From Lachnospiraceae bacterium NC2004 (lineage in GTDB: Bacteria > Bacillota > Clostridia > Lachnospirales > Lachnospiraceae), in contig JHXB01000019.1 of the NCBI GenBank assembly GCA_000621905.1, positions 1 through 40,213 on the forward strand: 40,213 bases of DNA, given 5' to 3'. The position numbers were made by a program, and so were the translations under genes. The notes below the pieces were generated by a model. That model was not told the DNA's origin. It ran no database searches and was given only the letters and a program-made list of their open reading frames with translations. Below, in pieces: positions 1-8,050 of the stretch. Numbering within the stretch: the stretch's first letter is position 1; each line of letters starts with the position of its first letter.

Positions 1-138
1 AGTTTGTTCAAAGGAGATTTTCTTTGTACGAGTGAAGCTGGAATTTGGCGATACAATTAATTCGTCTCGATAATCAAGAAGTGAATTGATTGTAAATAAC
101 AGAGTTTTTTTGATGTAATTAGCAGTATGTTTTTTCAT
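1..138 (-). CDS. IS4-like transposase, N-terminal part (cut by window edge)
   Basis: An open frame starts at an ATG (136-138, complement) behind a good AGGAGGTG ribosome binding site and runs off the left edge after 46 residues. The visible protein begins MKKHTANYIKKTLLF and reaches SSFTRTKKISFEQ, which resembles the start of clostridial IS4-family transposases, where a basic FTR-x-RK-x-SFE motif opens the protein. The DDE core lies outside the window, so the family call rests on this short N-terminus only. It may belong to an insertion sequence whose end lies somewhere in 139-210. Alternative: the start of an unrelated small protein. Confidence 0.5.
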   Translation of the reverse strand, partial: MKKHTANYIKKTLLFTINSLLDYRDELIVSPNSSFTRTKKISFEQT

Positions 139-250
139 AAAAAAGCACCTCCAAAATAGTCTATAATCAAGGGCTGTCGCGCATATTTGCAGCTATTTGT
201 CAAGTGTTTTTTTGAAAAAAACAAAAAAACAGAGGATATTTCACCTCTGA
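139..250. other. Possible insertion-sequence end and minus-strand terminator
   Basis: Upstream of the transposase start lies a segment with GGGCTGTCGCGCATATTTGC (about 170-190), a plausible terminal inverted repeat of the element. This is unproven because the other end is not in the window. At 230-249 a 6-bp stem (CAGAGG/CCTCTG) is preceded by A-runs at 213-229, so on the minus strand it reads as an intrinsic terminator (stem followed by T-run). From 250 to 430 only one copy of the GGGGACAGACCC repeat (304-322) stands out. Confidence 0.3.
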
Positions 251-303
251 ATAATATGTAATATTCTATTGTTTTTGGGCTGAAACCTTATCTAAATGAC
301 ATT

Positions 304-322
304 GGGTCTGTCCCCCTGGTTT
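304..322 (-). repeat. REP-like repeat copy (GGGTCTGTCCCC core)
   Basis: A single copy of the window-wide palindrome, written as the complement (GGGTCTGTCCCC then CTGGTTT). It lies in the gap before the PocR/MCP gene. Confidence 0.9.
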
Positions 323-430
323 AAGGGAGAGAGCTTCCAAAACACTTTCCGAAGTAAAAAAGCCATGAGGATAGATTATTTTGAAGATGTTTTGCTTATA
401 AATGAGCAGTCGAAAAAAATAAACAATAGT

Positions 431-459
431 TTTACATACAGGTAAAAAAAGTGTATAAT
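431..459 (+). promoter_or_regulatory. Sigma-A promoter of the PocR/MCP gene
   Basis: TTTACA at 431-436 and TATAAT at 454-459 are separated by 17 bp, which is near-consensus spacing. The expected start of transcription is about 466, leaving a short leader before the ribosome binding site at 496. Confidence 0.75.
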
Positions 460-507
460 AATTTAAAGCGGGTTAAAAACGGTTTTTTTTCATAGGAGGA
501 CATAGAG

Positions 508-1287
508 ATGATGAAAATTCAGGATATATGCGATATGGAAAGATTTGAAGAGTTGATGAAAAACTGGGCTGAGTCTACAGGTCTTGCTACTGTAGCAGTT
601 GGTGCAGATGGTGAATACATAAGTGGATGTTACAATTTTACTGATTTTTGTATTAATCTTACACGAGGTTCGGAAGAGGGATGTCGCCGATGTGTTAAGT
701 GTGATCAGGAAGGAGAGGGTGTTTATACCTGTCATGCAGGATTGTATGACTTTGGTATTCCCATTACTCTGGAGGATGGAACAAAACTTGGAAGTATTAT
801 CGGAGGACAGGTTCTTCCGGAAGAACCTGATGAAGAAAAATTTAGAAATATAGCTACCCAAATAGGCATAGACCCGGACAAGTATGTAGATGCCGTAAAA
901 AAAGTAAATATAAGAACTCCGGAGGCGATAAAGGCATCAGCCGGTCTTTTGGGTGATGTTATAAATCTTTATGTTCGTTCATGTTATCAGGAACATACAA
1001 ATACAAAACTTATAAAAGGTTTGAGAGAGGGAGTCGAGAAGGCAGCGCTTGAAATAGAGGAAGCAAATGTCAGCACGGCAAAGATTGCTAGTTTCAGTAA
1101 GAAGCAGAATATGCTTGCACTTAATGCTTCCATAGAAGCGGCAAGAGCAGGTGAGATGGGAAAAGGATTCGCAGTTGTTGCTACTGAGGTTCGTAAGCTG
1201 GCAGAGGGAATGGCCGTATCCAGCAAGGAAATAACTGCAAAGCTTGATTCTCTTACAGAGACCATCAATAATATGAACAAAGGCTAA
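508..1287 (+). CDS. Soluble PocR-domain / truncated methyl-accepting chemotaxis-type sensor
   Basis: The 259-residue protein has an N-terminal PocR-type ligand-binding domain (about 5-165) with conserved cysteines (CRRCVKCDQ near 60 and a [10 protein letters not shown] motif near 80), a short helical stretch, then a compact MCP signalling hairpin (about 190-255) with the signature [31 protein letters not shown]. No membrane segment is visible, so it should be cytoplasmic. The MCP arm is far shorter than in transmembrane receptors. By family knowledge PocR senses small hydrocarbon derivatives and the hairpin tip contacts CheW/CheA; that it does both here is inference. The start follows AGGAGG at 496 with 7-8 bp spacing, and a clean promoter lies upstream. 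It is monocistronic, followed by repeats. A second ATG directly after the first could also serve. Confidence 0.85.
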   Translation: MMKIQDICDMERFEELMKNWAESTGLATVAVGADGEYISGCYNFTDFCINLTRGSEEGCRRCVKCDQEGEGVYTCHAGLYDFGIPITLEDGTKLGSIIGGQVLPEEPDEEKFRNIATQIGIDPDKYVDAVKKVNIRTPEAIKASAGLLGDVINLYVRSCYQEHTNTKLIKGLREGVEKAALEIEEANVSTAKIASFSKKQNMLALNASIEAARAGEMGKGFAVVATEVRKLAEGMAVSSKEITAKLDSLTETINNMNKG

Positions 1288-1314
1288 AATTACGTATTAC
1301 ATGAACCACGGGTA

Positions 1315-1345
1315 TGAACCACGGGGACAGACCCTGTGGTTTTAT
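1315..1345 (+). repeat. REP-like repeat, full palindromic copy
   Basis: AACCAC, GGGGACAGACCC, then TGTGGTTT. The outer arms AACCAC/GTGGTT and inner GGG/CCC can pair, giving a hairpin with a one-base bulge and a GACAGA loop. It sits 3' of the PocR/MCP gene and could help end its transcript. Confidence 0.9.
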
Positions 1346-1462
1346 GTTATCCTGAGAAAAACGAAAAATAGGGGATGTATTCCATTTAATATAGGATACA
1401 TCCCCTAAAATGTTATATTTGAATCTGATTCTTGCCTTCGTGTTTAGCTTTAAGGGTTTAAA

Positions 1463-1620
1463 GAGACCTGTCCCCGTGGTCCACCCTTATATTATCGTGG
1501 TTTGTTTGCTTTTTGTCATGTTTTTCAAGGGTCTGTCCCCCTGGCTACCGAGACCTGTCCCCCTGGTTTTCTCGAGATCTGTCCCCCTGGTTCTGCCCAG
1601 GGTCTGTCCCCCTGGTTTTC
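1463..1620 (-). repeat. Cluster of five REP-like repeats
   Basis: Five copies in one orientation at about 1463-1482, 1528-1545, 1550-1569, 1574-1592 and 1597-1619. The core varies between GACCTGTCCCC, GATCTGTCCCC and GGGTCTGTCCCC. They fill the gap between the sensor gene and the exporter operon. A 90-codon open frame across them is only repeat sequence read through. Confidence 0.9.
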
Positions 1621-1634
1621 CTGGTTTTCCCTTC

Positions 1635-1663
1635 TTGACAAACCAAGATGATTATATTAGAAT
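1635..1663 (+). promoter_or_regulatory. Promoter of the ABC exporter operon
   Basis: TTGACA (1635-1640) and TAGAAT (1658-1663) with a 17-bp spacer lie directly after the repeat cluster and 37 bp before the first exporter start. Confidence 0.6.
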
Positions 1664-1699
1664 TGTGAACATATTTTTTTAGAAGAATGGAGGGGTTTT

Positions 1700-3526
1700 A
1701 TGGAAAAGAAAGACAGTAGTCTAAAGTATCTGTTGTATTCATTAAATCAGATATGGCAGGCAGATAAGCTCCTGCTCGTATTCACGCTGTTCAAGAATTC
1801 TATTGAGCAGATATTCTATGTATTTTTCTTTGTTTATCTTACCAAGTACATCTTCAACTGTATCGAGAGAGACATCCCATATCACAAGCTGTTTTGGTTC
1901 CTTGTGATTGCATGTTCTCTGCACATAGTAATCCACTTCATTTGCGGATGGTATGAAGCATATCGTAAGATTGCGACCCCTAAGGTGTATCGTCACATTT
2001 TTCACCGCGTGATGGACATATCCGATAGCCTTGAATTAAAGGATTACGAGTCGCCGGACTTTTATGACAAATACGCCAGAGCACTTGACAAATGCGTCGA
2101 CGACGCCATGAATATTGCAATCAAAACCGGAGTTTTTGTCGGTAACATTTTATCAACAATCATGTCGCTCGTAATAGTTGTTACGGTTGACCCTGTGCTT
2201 TTGATCTTCCTTATTATTCCAATATTTTTCAGTCTCCATTACGGAAAGAAAAATGCTGATGCGAACTACGATAGAGAGACTGCTATTACAAGAGATAAGC
2301 GAATCGCAGACTATGTTAAGAGAGTCTATTACGAGAAGAAATATGCTGCAGAGATCAGGCTTTATAACATCAACTCTCTTATGCTTGATAAGCAGGTAAA
2401 TGCTGTAAATGAGATGGAGAAAGTTTCATTAGTTTACAGAATGAAGACAGCATTTTACTCTTTTTTGATGAGAGGAAGTTATTCCATTCTCGCCGGAGTA
2501 GTTGCATTTTTCTATGTTGTATTGAGAGTCAAATTCGGGCATGTTTCGGATATTTCAAGCTATGTTGCGATGATTACAGCGATGGCATTTTCTACAAATC
2601 AGCTTAAAGACGCCGTAGAGAATGGAATATTTATCAGCAACGAATCAATGTTATTTAAGAGCCTCAAGGAGTTCTTAGAGAAGGACAGAGGAGAAAAAGT
2701 CGCCAAGACTGTAGTTAAAGAGATTAAATCTATTGAACTTAAAAATGTTACATTTGCCTATCCGGGAGCCAAAAAACCAAGCATCACAGACATGAGCTTT
2801 AAGTGGAGCAAGGGCGAAAAAATCGCTATCGTCGGATACAACGGAGCCGGCAAAACCACACTTATCAAGCTTATTATGGGGCTTTATCCCGTTACCTCTG
2901 GCGAGATTTTGATTAACGGAATTAATATAAATGATATCGATTTAGATGCGTACACCAAGAGGTTCGGAACCGTATTCCAGGATCTTCAGGTATTTGCGAT
3001 GACACTTGCAGAAAATGTTCTCATGAAGCGTCCACAGTCTGACAAAGACTATGATGAGGCTAAGAGAGCGCTTATTAATGCGCAGTTTGATGTTAATCAC
3101 AGAGGGCTTACCAAGGGCTTAGATACTATGATCAGCCGCGAGTTTGACGAAGAGGGATTTGTTCCTTCCGGCGGGCAGGCGCAAAAGATTGCGATTGCGA
3201 GAGTATTTGCGCAGAGCCCTGATATGGTTATCTTAGACGAGCCGTCTTCGGCGCTCGATCCGCTCGCTGAGTACAACATGTACAACAACATGATGAAACT
3301 TTCTAAGGGAAAGGGAGTCGTCTTCATTTCCCACAGACTTTCATCCGCTCGCATGGCCGACAAGATTTATCTTATGAAGGACGGCAAGATTGTCGAGCAG
3401 GGAAGCCACGAGGAAATGATGGCTCTAAATGGTTATTACCACGAGATGTTTATGCTTCAGGCAGAGAATTACCAGGATAGTATTCCTGAGGAAATGTTGA
3501 AAGGAGCGGCGGCATATTATGGATAA
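1700..3526 (+). CDS. ABC exporter half-transporter, subunit 1
   Basis: This 608-residue fused membrane/ATPase protein has a type-I exporter membrane domain (about 15-320, with hydrophobic stretches near 22-48, 63-83, 143-178 and 250-276) and an ATPase domain (about 345-585). Motifs are Walker A GYNGAGKTT (379-387), signature SGGQ (490-493), Walker B VILDEPSSALDP (510-521) and H-loop ISHR (543-546), so the ATPase looks intact. The next gene overlaps by 8 bp and encodes a similar subunit, so the two probably form a heterodimer exporting a peptide, lipid or drug; the substrate cannot be read from sequence. The start follows GGAGGGG at 1689 and a TTGACA/TAGAAT promoter. Confidence 0.93.
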   Translation: MEKKDSSLKYLLYSLNQIWQADKLLLVFTLFKNSIEQIFYVFFFVYLTKYIFNCIERDIPYHKLFWFLVIACSLHIVIHFICGWYEAYRKIATPKVYRHIFHRVMDISDSLELKDYESPDFYDKYARALDKCVDDAMNIAIKTGVFVGNILSTIMSLVIVVTVDPVLLIFLIIPIFFSLHYGKKNADANYDRETAITRDKRIADYVKRVYYEKKYAAEIRLYNINSLMLDKQVNAVNEMEKVSLVYRMKTAFYSFLMRGSYSILAGVVAFFYVVLRVKFGHVSDISSYVAMITAMAFSTNQLKDAVENGIFISNESMLFKSLKEFLEKDRGEKVAKTVVKEIKSIELKNVTFAYPGAKKPSITDMSFKWSKGEKIAIVGYNGAGKTTLIKLIMGLYPVTSGEILINGININDIDLDAYTKRFGTVFQDLQVFAMTLAENVLMKRPQSDKDYDEAKRALINAQFDVNHRGLTKGLDTMISREFDEEGFVPSGGQAQKIAIARVFAQSPDMVILDEPSSALDPLAEYNMYNNMMKLSKGKGVVFISHRLSSARMADKIYLMKDGKIVEQGSHEEMMALNGYYHEMFMLQAENYQDSIPEEMLKGAAAYYG

Positions 3527-5330
3527 TACAAAGAATAAAATTTCAATCAAAAGAATGATATCTAATACCATTTTCATGATAAAATATGCAGCTTATTACG
3601 ACAAGCCGCTCATCACCAAAATTATCGTTTTGTATGTTTTGTCGAGAGCGGGTTCAGCGGCAAATGATACATTTATCCTGAAAATGATAATAAACGGGTT
3701 AACCGGTAAAACTGCATTTAGCAAGATTGTTATCGTGTTATGTATATCATTTGTGTTGGTTGTCGCTTTAGAGTGGATTGATCAGCTTATCGCCGAGTGG
3801 TCCAAAGCAAAGCTTATCAAATTAAGCGGAACCATTCAGCGCGACTTAATCGAGAATAATTCAAAGATGGATCTCATTTACTATGATAATCCGGACTACT
3901 ACGATACCTACGTTATCGTCGCCAACAACGCTGATGAAATGATTGAAAAAAGCGTTATGATTGTCAGTAAAATATTGGGTGGAGTTGTTGCACTTTCCGT
4001 TGCTTCCGCTCTTATCCTTACCATCAATCCTGTTTTGGCGCTATTTCCAATCGCAGGATTTACTATCAATATGCTTACCAGATTTAAGATTGAAGAGCTG
4101 TCTTATCAATGGGATATCGAGAACAAGAAAGCTCTTCGTAAAGCAGATTACTCTAAGAGAGTCTTCTATCAGCCTGAATTTGCCAAGGAATGCAAGCTTA
4201 CTGATGTTAAGACTCCGCTAAGACAGCAGTTTGATGATGCCTTAAAAGAGGCGGCAGACGCAGGAAGAAAGTACGCTCCTGCGATGACATGGTTGTCTTT
4301 GATTAACTGGATATCAGTATTTACGGTGTTCTCGTTCTTTGCTGTTCCGGCATATCTTGGATACTTAGCACTTGTTGTTAAATCAATCGCCCTAGGTGAA
4401 GTTGCATCTGCTAACAATGCTTCCGTATTTATAAGAAGTAATCTTAACCAGATCAACTTTTGCCTGGTTGATTTTCAGCAGATAGGACAGTATGCAGAGA
4501 AGTTTAGAGTGCTGCTTGATTACGAGCCAATTATTGAAAATGCAGACGGCATAACTCCTTCTAAAGAGGCTCAAAGCCTCGTGCTTGACGATGTGAGTTT
4601 CGCTTATCCTAATTCCGAGAAGAACACTCTTAGCAATATCAATATAACAATTAATCCGGGTGAAAAGATTGCTATCGTTGGTGAAAATGGTGCCGGAAAG
4701 ACTACATTTGTAAAACTTTTAATGAGGCTTTATGATGTGACTTCGGGTAGCATAAAGTACGGCGAGCACGATATCAGAGAGTATGCGACCGATGATTATC
4801 GCAAAAAGATTGGCGCCGTTTTCCAGGATTACAACATTTACGCTGCTACCTTGGGTGAAAATGTTGTAATGGGCAAGGTTAATAAAAATGATGAAGAGCG
4901 CATTGTAAATGCGTTAAGGAAGGCAGATTTTGGCAAGAAGTTAGACAAGCTCCCTGACGGAATTAACACTGAACTTACTAAGGAATTTAGTGAAAATGGA
5001 ACTAACCTTTCAGGCGGTGAAAGTCAGAAGGTTGCGATATCGAGGATATTTGCGGCAGGAGATGAAAGAACTGTCTCAATCTTAGATGAGCCTTCTTCTG
5101 CGCTTGACCCAGTATCTGAATATAAGCTTAATAAGAATCTGATTGAAAATGCTAAAGAAGATACTATCATTTTCATTTCCCACAGACTCTCGACCACGAG
5201 AATGGCTGATAAGATTTATCTTTTCGAAAATGGAACGATTAAGGAGCAGGGAAGCCATGATGAGCTTATGGAGCTTAACGGAAGGTATAAGGAGATGTTT
5301 GATAGGCAGGCGGAGAACTACATAAAATAA
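3519..5330 (+). CDS. ABC exporter half-transporter, subunit 2
   Basis: This is a 603-residue partner of the preceding gene, overlapping it by 8 bp, which suggests translational coupling. The membrane domain covers about 25-330 and the ATPase about 352-600: Walker A GENGAGKTT (388-396), signature LSGGE (497-501), Walker B with DEPSSALDP (523-531), H-loop ISHR (554-557). Both subunits keep the catalytic Glu after Walker B, so both ATP sites may work. The last third is homologous to a second, truncated copy at 8051-8299. The stop codon is followed by the 3' flank GCCTTTCGTAG and then a repeat; that same flank also follows the truncated copy. Substrate unknown. Confidence 0.93.
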   Translation: MDNTKNKISIKRMISNTIFMIKYAAYYDKPLITKIIVLYVLSRAGSAANDTFILKMIINGLTGKTAFSKIVIVLCISFVLVVALEWIDQLIAEWSKAKLIKLSGTIQRDLIENNSKMDLIYYDNPDYYDTYVIVANNADEMIEKSVMIVSKILGGVVALSVASALILTINPVLALFPIAGFTINMLTRFKIEELSYQWDIENKKALRKADYSKRVFYQPEFAKECKLTDVKTPLRQQFDDALKEAADAGRKYAPAMTWLSLINWISVFTVFSFFAVPAYLGYLALVVKSIALGEVASANNASVFIRSNLNQINFCLVDFQQIGQYAEKFRVLLDYEPIIENADGITPSKEAQSLVLDDVSFAYPNSEKNTLSNINITINPGEKIAIVGENGAGKTTFVKLLMRLYDVTSGSIKYGEHDIREYATDDYRKKIGAVFQDYNIYAATLGENVVMGKVNKNDEERIVNALRKADFGKKLDKLPDGINTELTKEFSENGTNLSGGESQKVAISRIFAAGDERTVSILDEPSSALDPVSEYKLNKNLIENAKEDTIIFISHRLSTTRMADKIYLFENGTIKEQGSHDELMELNGRYKEMFDRQAENYIK

Positions 5331-5353
5331 GCCTTTCGTAGGGGTCTGTCCCC
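5082..5353 (+). repeat. 272-bp direct repeat, left copy (3' end of exporter gene)
   Basis: This runs from the Walker B codons of the exporter gene through its stop and 3' flank into the first GGGTCTGTCCCC. It matches 8051-8322 with 18 mismatches that I counted by eye (about 93% identity), including an identical block of about 92 bp. Most differences in the coding part are at third codon positions. The pair brackets the RAYT cassette. Confidence 0.85.
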
Positions 5354-5495
5354 CTGGTTCGTTTGGTTTGAGTTAGGGTCTGTCCCCGTGGTTTGCCTAA
5401 ACCATGGGGACAGACCCTTAAAAAAAGAAAAAAGAAAAAAAAAGGGTAAACCATGGGGACAGACCCTTAAAAAAAGAAAAAAGAAAAAAAGAAGA
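5340..5495. repeat. REP-like repeats, head-to-head pair and 49-bp tandem duplication
   Basis: Two copies in minus orientation (5340-5359, 5374-5395) are followed by two in plus orientation (5398-5419, 5447-5469). The pair 5376-5418 is an inverted repeat with arms of about 20 bp and one mismatch, so it could act as a terminator for the exporter operon. Units 5398-5446 and 5447-5495 are tandem copies of repeat plus an A/G-only tail made of A-runs and single Gs. Confidence 0.9.
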
Positions 5496-5531
5496 AAAAA
5501 GAACATGTTTATAAAATGTTTATATAATGTG

Positions 5532-5608
5532 CGAAAAAACGTTCTATTTGTTCTTGCTTTTTTTAGTATTATGGTGTATTATATCTGCAAGTCGCGAACG
5601 GGTGTTTG
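5532..5608 (+). promoter_or_regulatory. RAYT promoter with two LexA-box-like sites
   Basis: TTGCTT (5554-5559) and TATTAT (5577-5582) are 17 bp apart. CGAACGGGTGTTTG at 5595-5608 lies just downstream of the predicted transcription start and agrees with the Gram-positive LexA box (CGAAC-N4-GTTCG) at all but one position. A weaker match, CGAAAAAACGTTCT, lies at 5532-5545 just upstream of the -35. SOS control of the transposase is an inference from these matches. Confidence 0.45.
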
Positions 5609-5624
5609 AAACGGAGGTGGACCT

Positions 5625-6383
5625 ATGGCTAGAAAACCAAGAATATTAAGTGAAAGTGGGATGTATCACATTGTTTCACGAGGTATAGATAAGATGTCAT
5701 TATTTGTAGAAGACGAGGATTGTATATATTTCCTTAAATGTCTGAGGTTAATTTCTGAGGATGAAGGTGTAGAGGTTCATTGTTATTGTCTTATGGACAA
5801 TCATTTTCATTTGCTTGTGAAGACTAAAGATCAGGAATCACCTGCAACATTTATGCAACGTCTCAAAATAAAGTATACACTTTATTTTAACAGAAAGTAC
5901 GAGCGTCTTGGCCCTTTGTATCAGGAAAGGTATAAGAGTGAGTGCATTGAAGATGATCAATATTACATGACTGTGTTTAGATATATATTACGTAACCCTG
6001 TTAAGGCAGGTGTTGTAAGAGACCCTTTTGAGTATAAGTGGAGCTCAGCTGAAGAACTCGCAGCTGATTGTGCTTATATTACTAAGATTTCTGATGAGTG
6101 TCTGTATGTGACTAAGAAGGAACTTGTTGATTTTATAAAGGAGAGTTCTGATGAGAAATGTGTAGATGTTAGTGATAATGTCAGATATGCTTCTGACAGG
6201 ACTGCTAAGCGTGTTTTCGCTAGTAAACACGCGGGTAATGTTCTTTTGGATGTGAGGTTTTTTGAGGACAATGCCAAGAAAGAAGTGTTTAATTTATTGT
6301 ATTCAGTTAATTGTTCTATCCGACAGATTTCGCGCCTTACGGGAATACCGCGAGGGATAATAAAACGACTGTCAGCGGCTTGA
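5625..6383 (+). CDS. REP-associated tyrosine transposase (RAYT, Y1/HUH family)
   Basis: This 252-residue protein is a single-strand-specific HUH nuclease related to IS200/IS605 TnpA. The HUH metal site is HFH (60-62) within LMDNHFHLLV; the YHIVSRG motif (14-20) opens the domain. The likely catalytic tyrosine is Tyr120 in RYILRNPVKAGVV, the place where this family has Y-I-x-x-NP-x-[KR]-A-G. The C-terminus (about 222-250, IRQISRLTGIPRGIIKRL) reads as a helix-turn-helix, as in Gram-positive RAYTs. By family knowledge RAYTs cleave and rejoin short palindromes (REPs) elsewhere in the genome, and about fifty candidate palindromes surround this gene. No element ends flank it directly. The start follows GGAGGT at 5613. 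Start and active residues look intact, so it is probably functional. Confidence 0.92.
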   Translation: MARKPRILSESGMYHIVSRGIDKMSLFVEDEDCIYFLKCLRLISEDEGVEVHCYCLMDNHFHLLVKTKDQESPATFMQRLKIKYTLYFNRKYERLGPLYQERYKSECIEDDQYYMTVFRYILRNPVKAGVVRDPFEYKWSSAEELAADCAYITKISDECLYVTKKELVDFIKESSDEKCVDVSDNVRYASDRTAKRVFASKHAGNVLLDVRFFEDNAKKEVFNLLYSVNCSIRQISRLTGIPRGIIKRLSAA

Positions 6384-6397
6384 TGTGCTTTTTTCTT

Positions 6398-6418
6398 TAG
6401 GGTCTGTCCCTATGGTTA
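6398..6418 (-). repeat. REP-like repeat copy
   Basis: GGGTCTGTCCC followed by TATGGTT lies between the RAYT and SAP-like genes, an imperfect copy with a T replacing one C of the core. Confidence 0.85.
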
Positions 6419-6434
6419 GGAAGGAGATAGTATC

Positions 6435-7037
6435 GTGAAACGACCTGATTTTGATAATATTAATGATTATGATGAGTTTTGCAAATATTATTGGTATCGG
6501 GATGAACTGATTAATATATGCAAATCTCATGACCTTAAATCAAATGGCAGTAAGATTGAGTTGAATGAAGTTATAAAGGCATATTTTTCCGGGGTGAAGA
6601 TTCATCCAGAAAGGCAAATGAGAAAACGTTGCAAGCCTATCGTGAAAGAGTTGACTTTGGAGACCGGACTTTTAGAATGCGGTTTTACATTCGGAAACAG
6701 ATTTCGAGATTTCTTTTCTGAGCAGACTGGAGTGAATCCATTTAAGTTCAATGTTGATATGGTTGAATCTGTGAAAGTGGTTAGGGAGTCAGGAGATGAG
6801 TCGTTTACCCTTAGAGATCTTCTGGATATCTATTACGGAAGAAAGGTTTATGCAAAATATGACAAATCTGCTCTTCAATGGAATAAGTTCGTAAAAGATT
6901 TCTTTGAAGATGATGTAACAAATGTATGTGGTGAGCGAATGAAGGCTGCGGCAAGCCTTTGGAAGATTGTCAGAGAATCAGATCTGAAGAAGGAGTATTC
7001 GCGAGAATTGTTTGAGCGATATAAAGATAGCATATAA
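6435..7037 (+). CDS. SAP-like DNA-binding domain protein (DUF6434-like)
   Basis: This 200-residue cytoplasmic protein starts at a GTG behind AAGGAG (6421). An N-terminal helical stretch (about 15-55, with RDELINICKSHDLKSNGSKIELNEVIKAYF) fits a SAP motif, a helix-extended loop-helix that usually binds DNA. The middle and C-terminal parts (about 60-195) resemble the DUF6434-type region often joined to SAP in Firmicutes; I recall this and could not search it. It lies 50 bp after the RAYT with a repeat between, and 36 bp before the radical-SAM gene, all within the cassette bracketed by exporter-gene copies. Whether it acts with the transposase or the photolyase-like neighbour is unknown. Confidence 0.6.
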   Translation: MKRPDFDNINDYDEFCKYYWYRDELINICKSHDLKSNGSKIELNEVIKAYFSGVKIHPERQMRKRCKPIVKELTLETGLLECGFTFGNRFRDFFSEQTGVNPFKFNVDMVESVKVVRESGDESFTLRDLLDIYYGRKVYAKYDKSALQWNKFVKDFFEDDVTNVCGERMKAAASLWKIVRESDLKKEYSRELFERYKDSI

Positions 7038-7058
7038 CCATGGGGACAGACCCTATGG
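7036..7058 (+). repeat. REP-like repeat copy overlapping a false start
   Basis: AACCATGGGGACAGACCCTA contains an in-frame ATG (7040) that would add 11 repeat-encoded residues to the radical-SAM protein. The true start is downstream at 7073. Confidence 0.9.
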
Positions 7059-7072
7059 ATGGGAGGAGTATC

Positions 7073-7951
7073 ATGCATTTGGTTGATGCAAAGGGATTAT
7101 TAATCAAAAGTGGTGGTCACTATGGGATGAACATCTATAGAGGATGCTCTCACGGATGTATTTATTGTGATAGCCGTAGTAAATGCTATCATTTCACACA
7201 TCCTTTTGAAGACATTGAAGTGAAGCAAAACGCCCCTAAGCTGTTAGAAAATGCGCTTAGATCTAAAAGAAAGAAGTGCATAATTGGAACAGGTGCAATG
7301 TCTGATCCGTATATGCACTGCGAAGAAGAATTAGAGCTTACGAGGAAGTGCCTTGAAATCATTTTAAGATATGGCTTCGGAGTGGCGGTGCAGACTAAAT
7401 CAGATAGAATTCTTAGAGACATAGATATTCTTGATGAGATTAATAAAAAAACAAAATGTGTTGTGCAGATTACTCTCACCACTTATGACGATGATCTTTG
7501 CAGTATTATTGAGCCGAATGTGTGCAGTACCAAAAGGCGGATAGAAGTTTTAAATGAAATGCAAGCGAGGGGAATACCAACTATAGTATGGTTGTGTCCG
7601 ATTCTTCCATTTATAAATGATACTGAGGATAATATTAACTGTATACTTAATGAATGCGTAAGAGTTGGCGTGAAAGGGATAATTAATTTTGGTATGGGAC
7701 TTACGCTCAGGGAAGGAGATAGAGAGTATTATTACGCTGCGCTTGATAAGCATTTTCCTGGATTGAAAAACAAGTATATAGAAGTATATGGTAACGCTTA
7801 TGATATCCCAAGCCCAAATTCACAAATGCTTACAAAACTTTTTAAAAGCATTTGTCATGATAACGGGATTCTTTCTACTCCAGATGAGTGTTTTAATTAT
7901 ATGTGCGACTTTCCGGAAAAATATCACCAGATGAGTCTGTTTGAAGTATAG
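7073..7951 (+). CDS. Radical SAM protein, SplB / Rv2578c-like family
   Basis: This 292-residue enzyme carries the radical-SAM cluster motif CSHGCIYC near its N-terminus (about residues 24-31) within a YRGCSHGC context typical of the spore-photoproduct-lyase-like family. A GTGAMSDPYM segment follows (SAM-binding Gly-rich region), then TKSDRILRD and the TIVWLCPILPFIND region. It should bind a [4Fe-4S] cluster and cleave S-adenosylmethionine. Family members include spore photoproduct lyase, but most Rv2578c-like proteins have no proven substrate, so DNA repair is only a possibility. I chose ATG 7073 because GGGAGGAG (7061-7068) sits at the right distance; the upstream ATG at 7040 is inside a repeat. 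Confidence 0.85.
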   Translation: MHLVDAKGLLIKSGGHYGMNIYRGCSHGCIYCDSRSKCYHFTHPFEDIEVKQNAPKLLENALRSKRKKCIIGTGAMSDPYMHCEEELELTRKCLEIILRYGFGVAVQTKSDRILRDIDILDEINKKTKCVVQITLTTYDDDLCSIIEPNVCSTKRRIEVLNEMQARGIPTIVWLCPILPFINDTEDNINCILNECVRVGVKGIINFGMGLTLREGDREYYYAALDKHFPGLKNKYIEVYGNAYDIPSPNSQMLTKLFKSICHDNGILSTPDECFNYMCDFPEKYHQMSLFEV

Positions 7952-7978
7952 AAAGAATAGAAAGAATAGAGAAAGAAT

Positions 7979-8049
7979 AGGGTCTGTCCCTCTGGCTTGC
8001 CTGGCTCATGTGTGTTCCAGAAAGAATAGGGTCTGTCCCTCTGGCTTGC
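7979..8049 (-). repeat. Two REP-like repeats bracketing a 49-bp unit
   Basis: AGAAAGAATAGGGTCTGTCC followed by CTCTGGCTTGCCT occurs at about 7972-8003 and 8020-8052, so the repeat and its AAAGAATAG lead are tandemly duplicated. The exporter-gene fragment begins immediately after the second copy. Confidence 0.85.
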
Positions 8050-8050
8050 C

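Noticed and set aside
1463-1620. Possible CRISPR array (short repeats at regular intervals)
   Set aside because: Units are imperfect, intervals vary from about 22 to 66 bp, there is no constant spacer length and no cas gene. The same unit is dispersed over 33 kb in both orientations.
1410-1682. 90-codon plus-strand open frame rich in Pro and Val
   Set aside because: It reads through five REP-like repeats and has no ribosome binding site; its PLVL/PRVCP pattern is repeat sequence.
5388-5609. 73-codon Lys-rich frame on the plus strand (and a Phe/Leu-rich shadow on the minus strand)
   Set aside because: Both are translations of the A/G-rich tandem repeat tails and repeat cores; no start signal.
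7040-7072. Upstream start of the radical-SAM gene
   Set aside because: The codons lie in a REP-like repeat and no ribosome binding site precedes them, while GGGAGGAG precedes ATG 7073.
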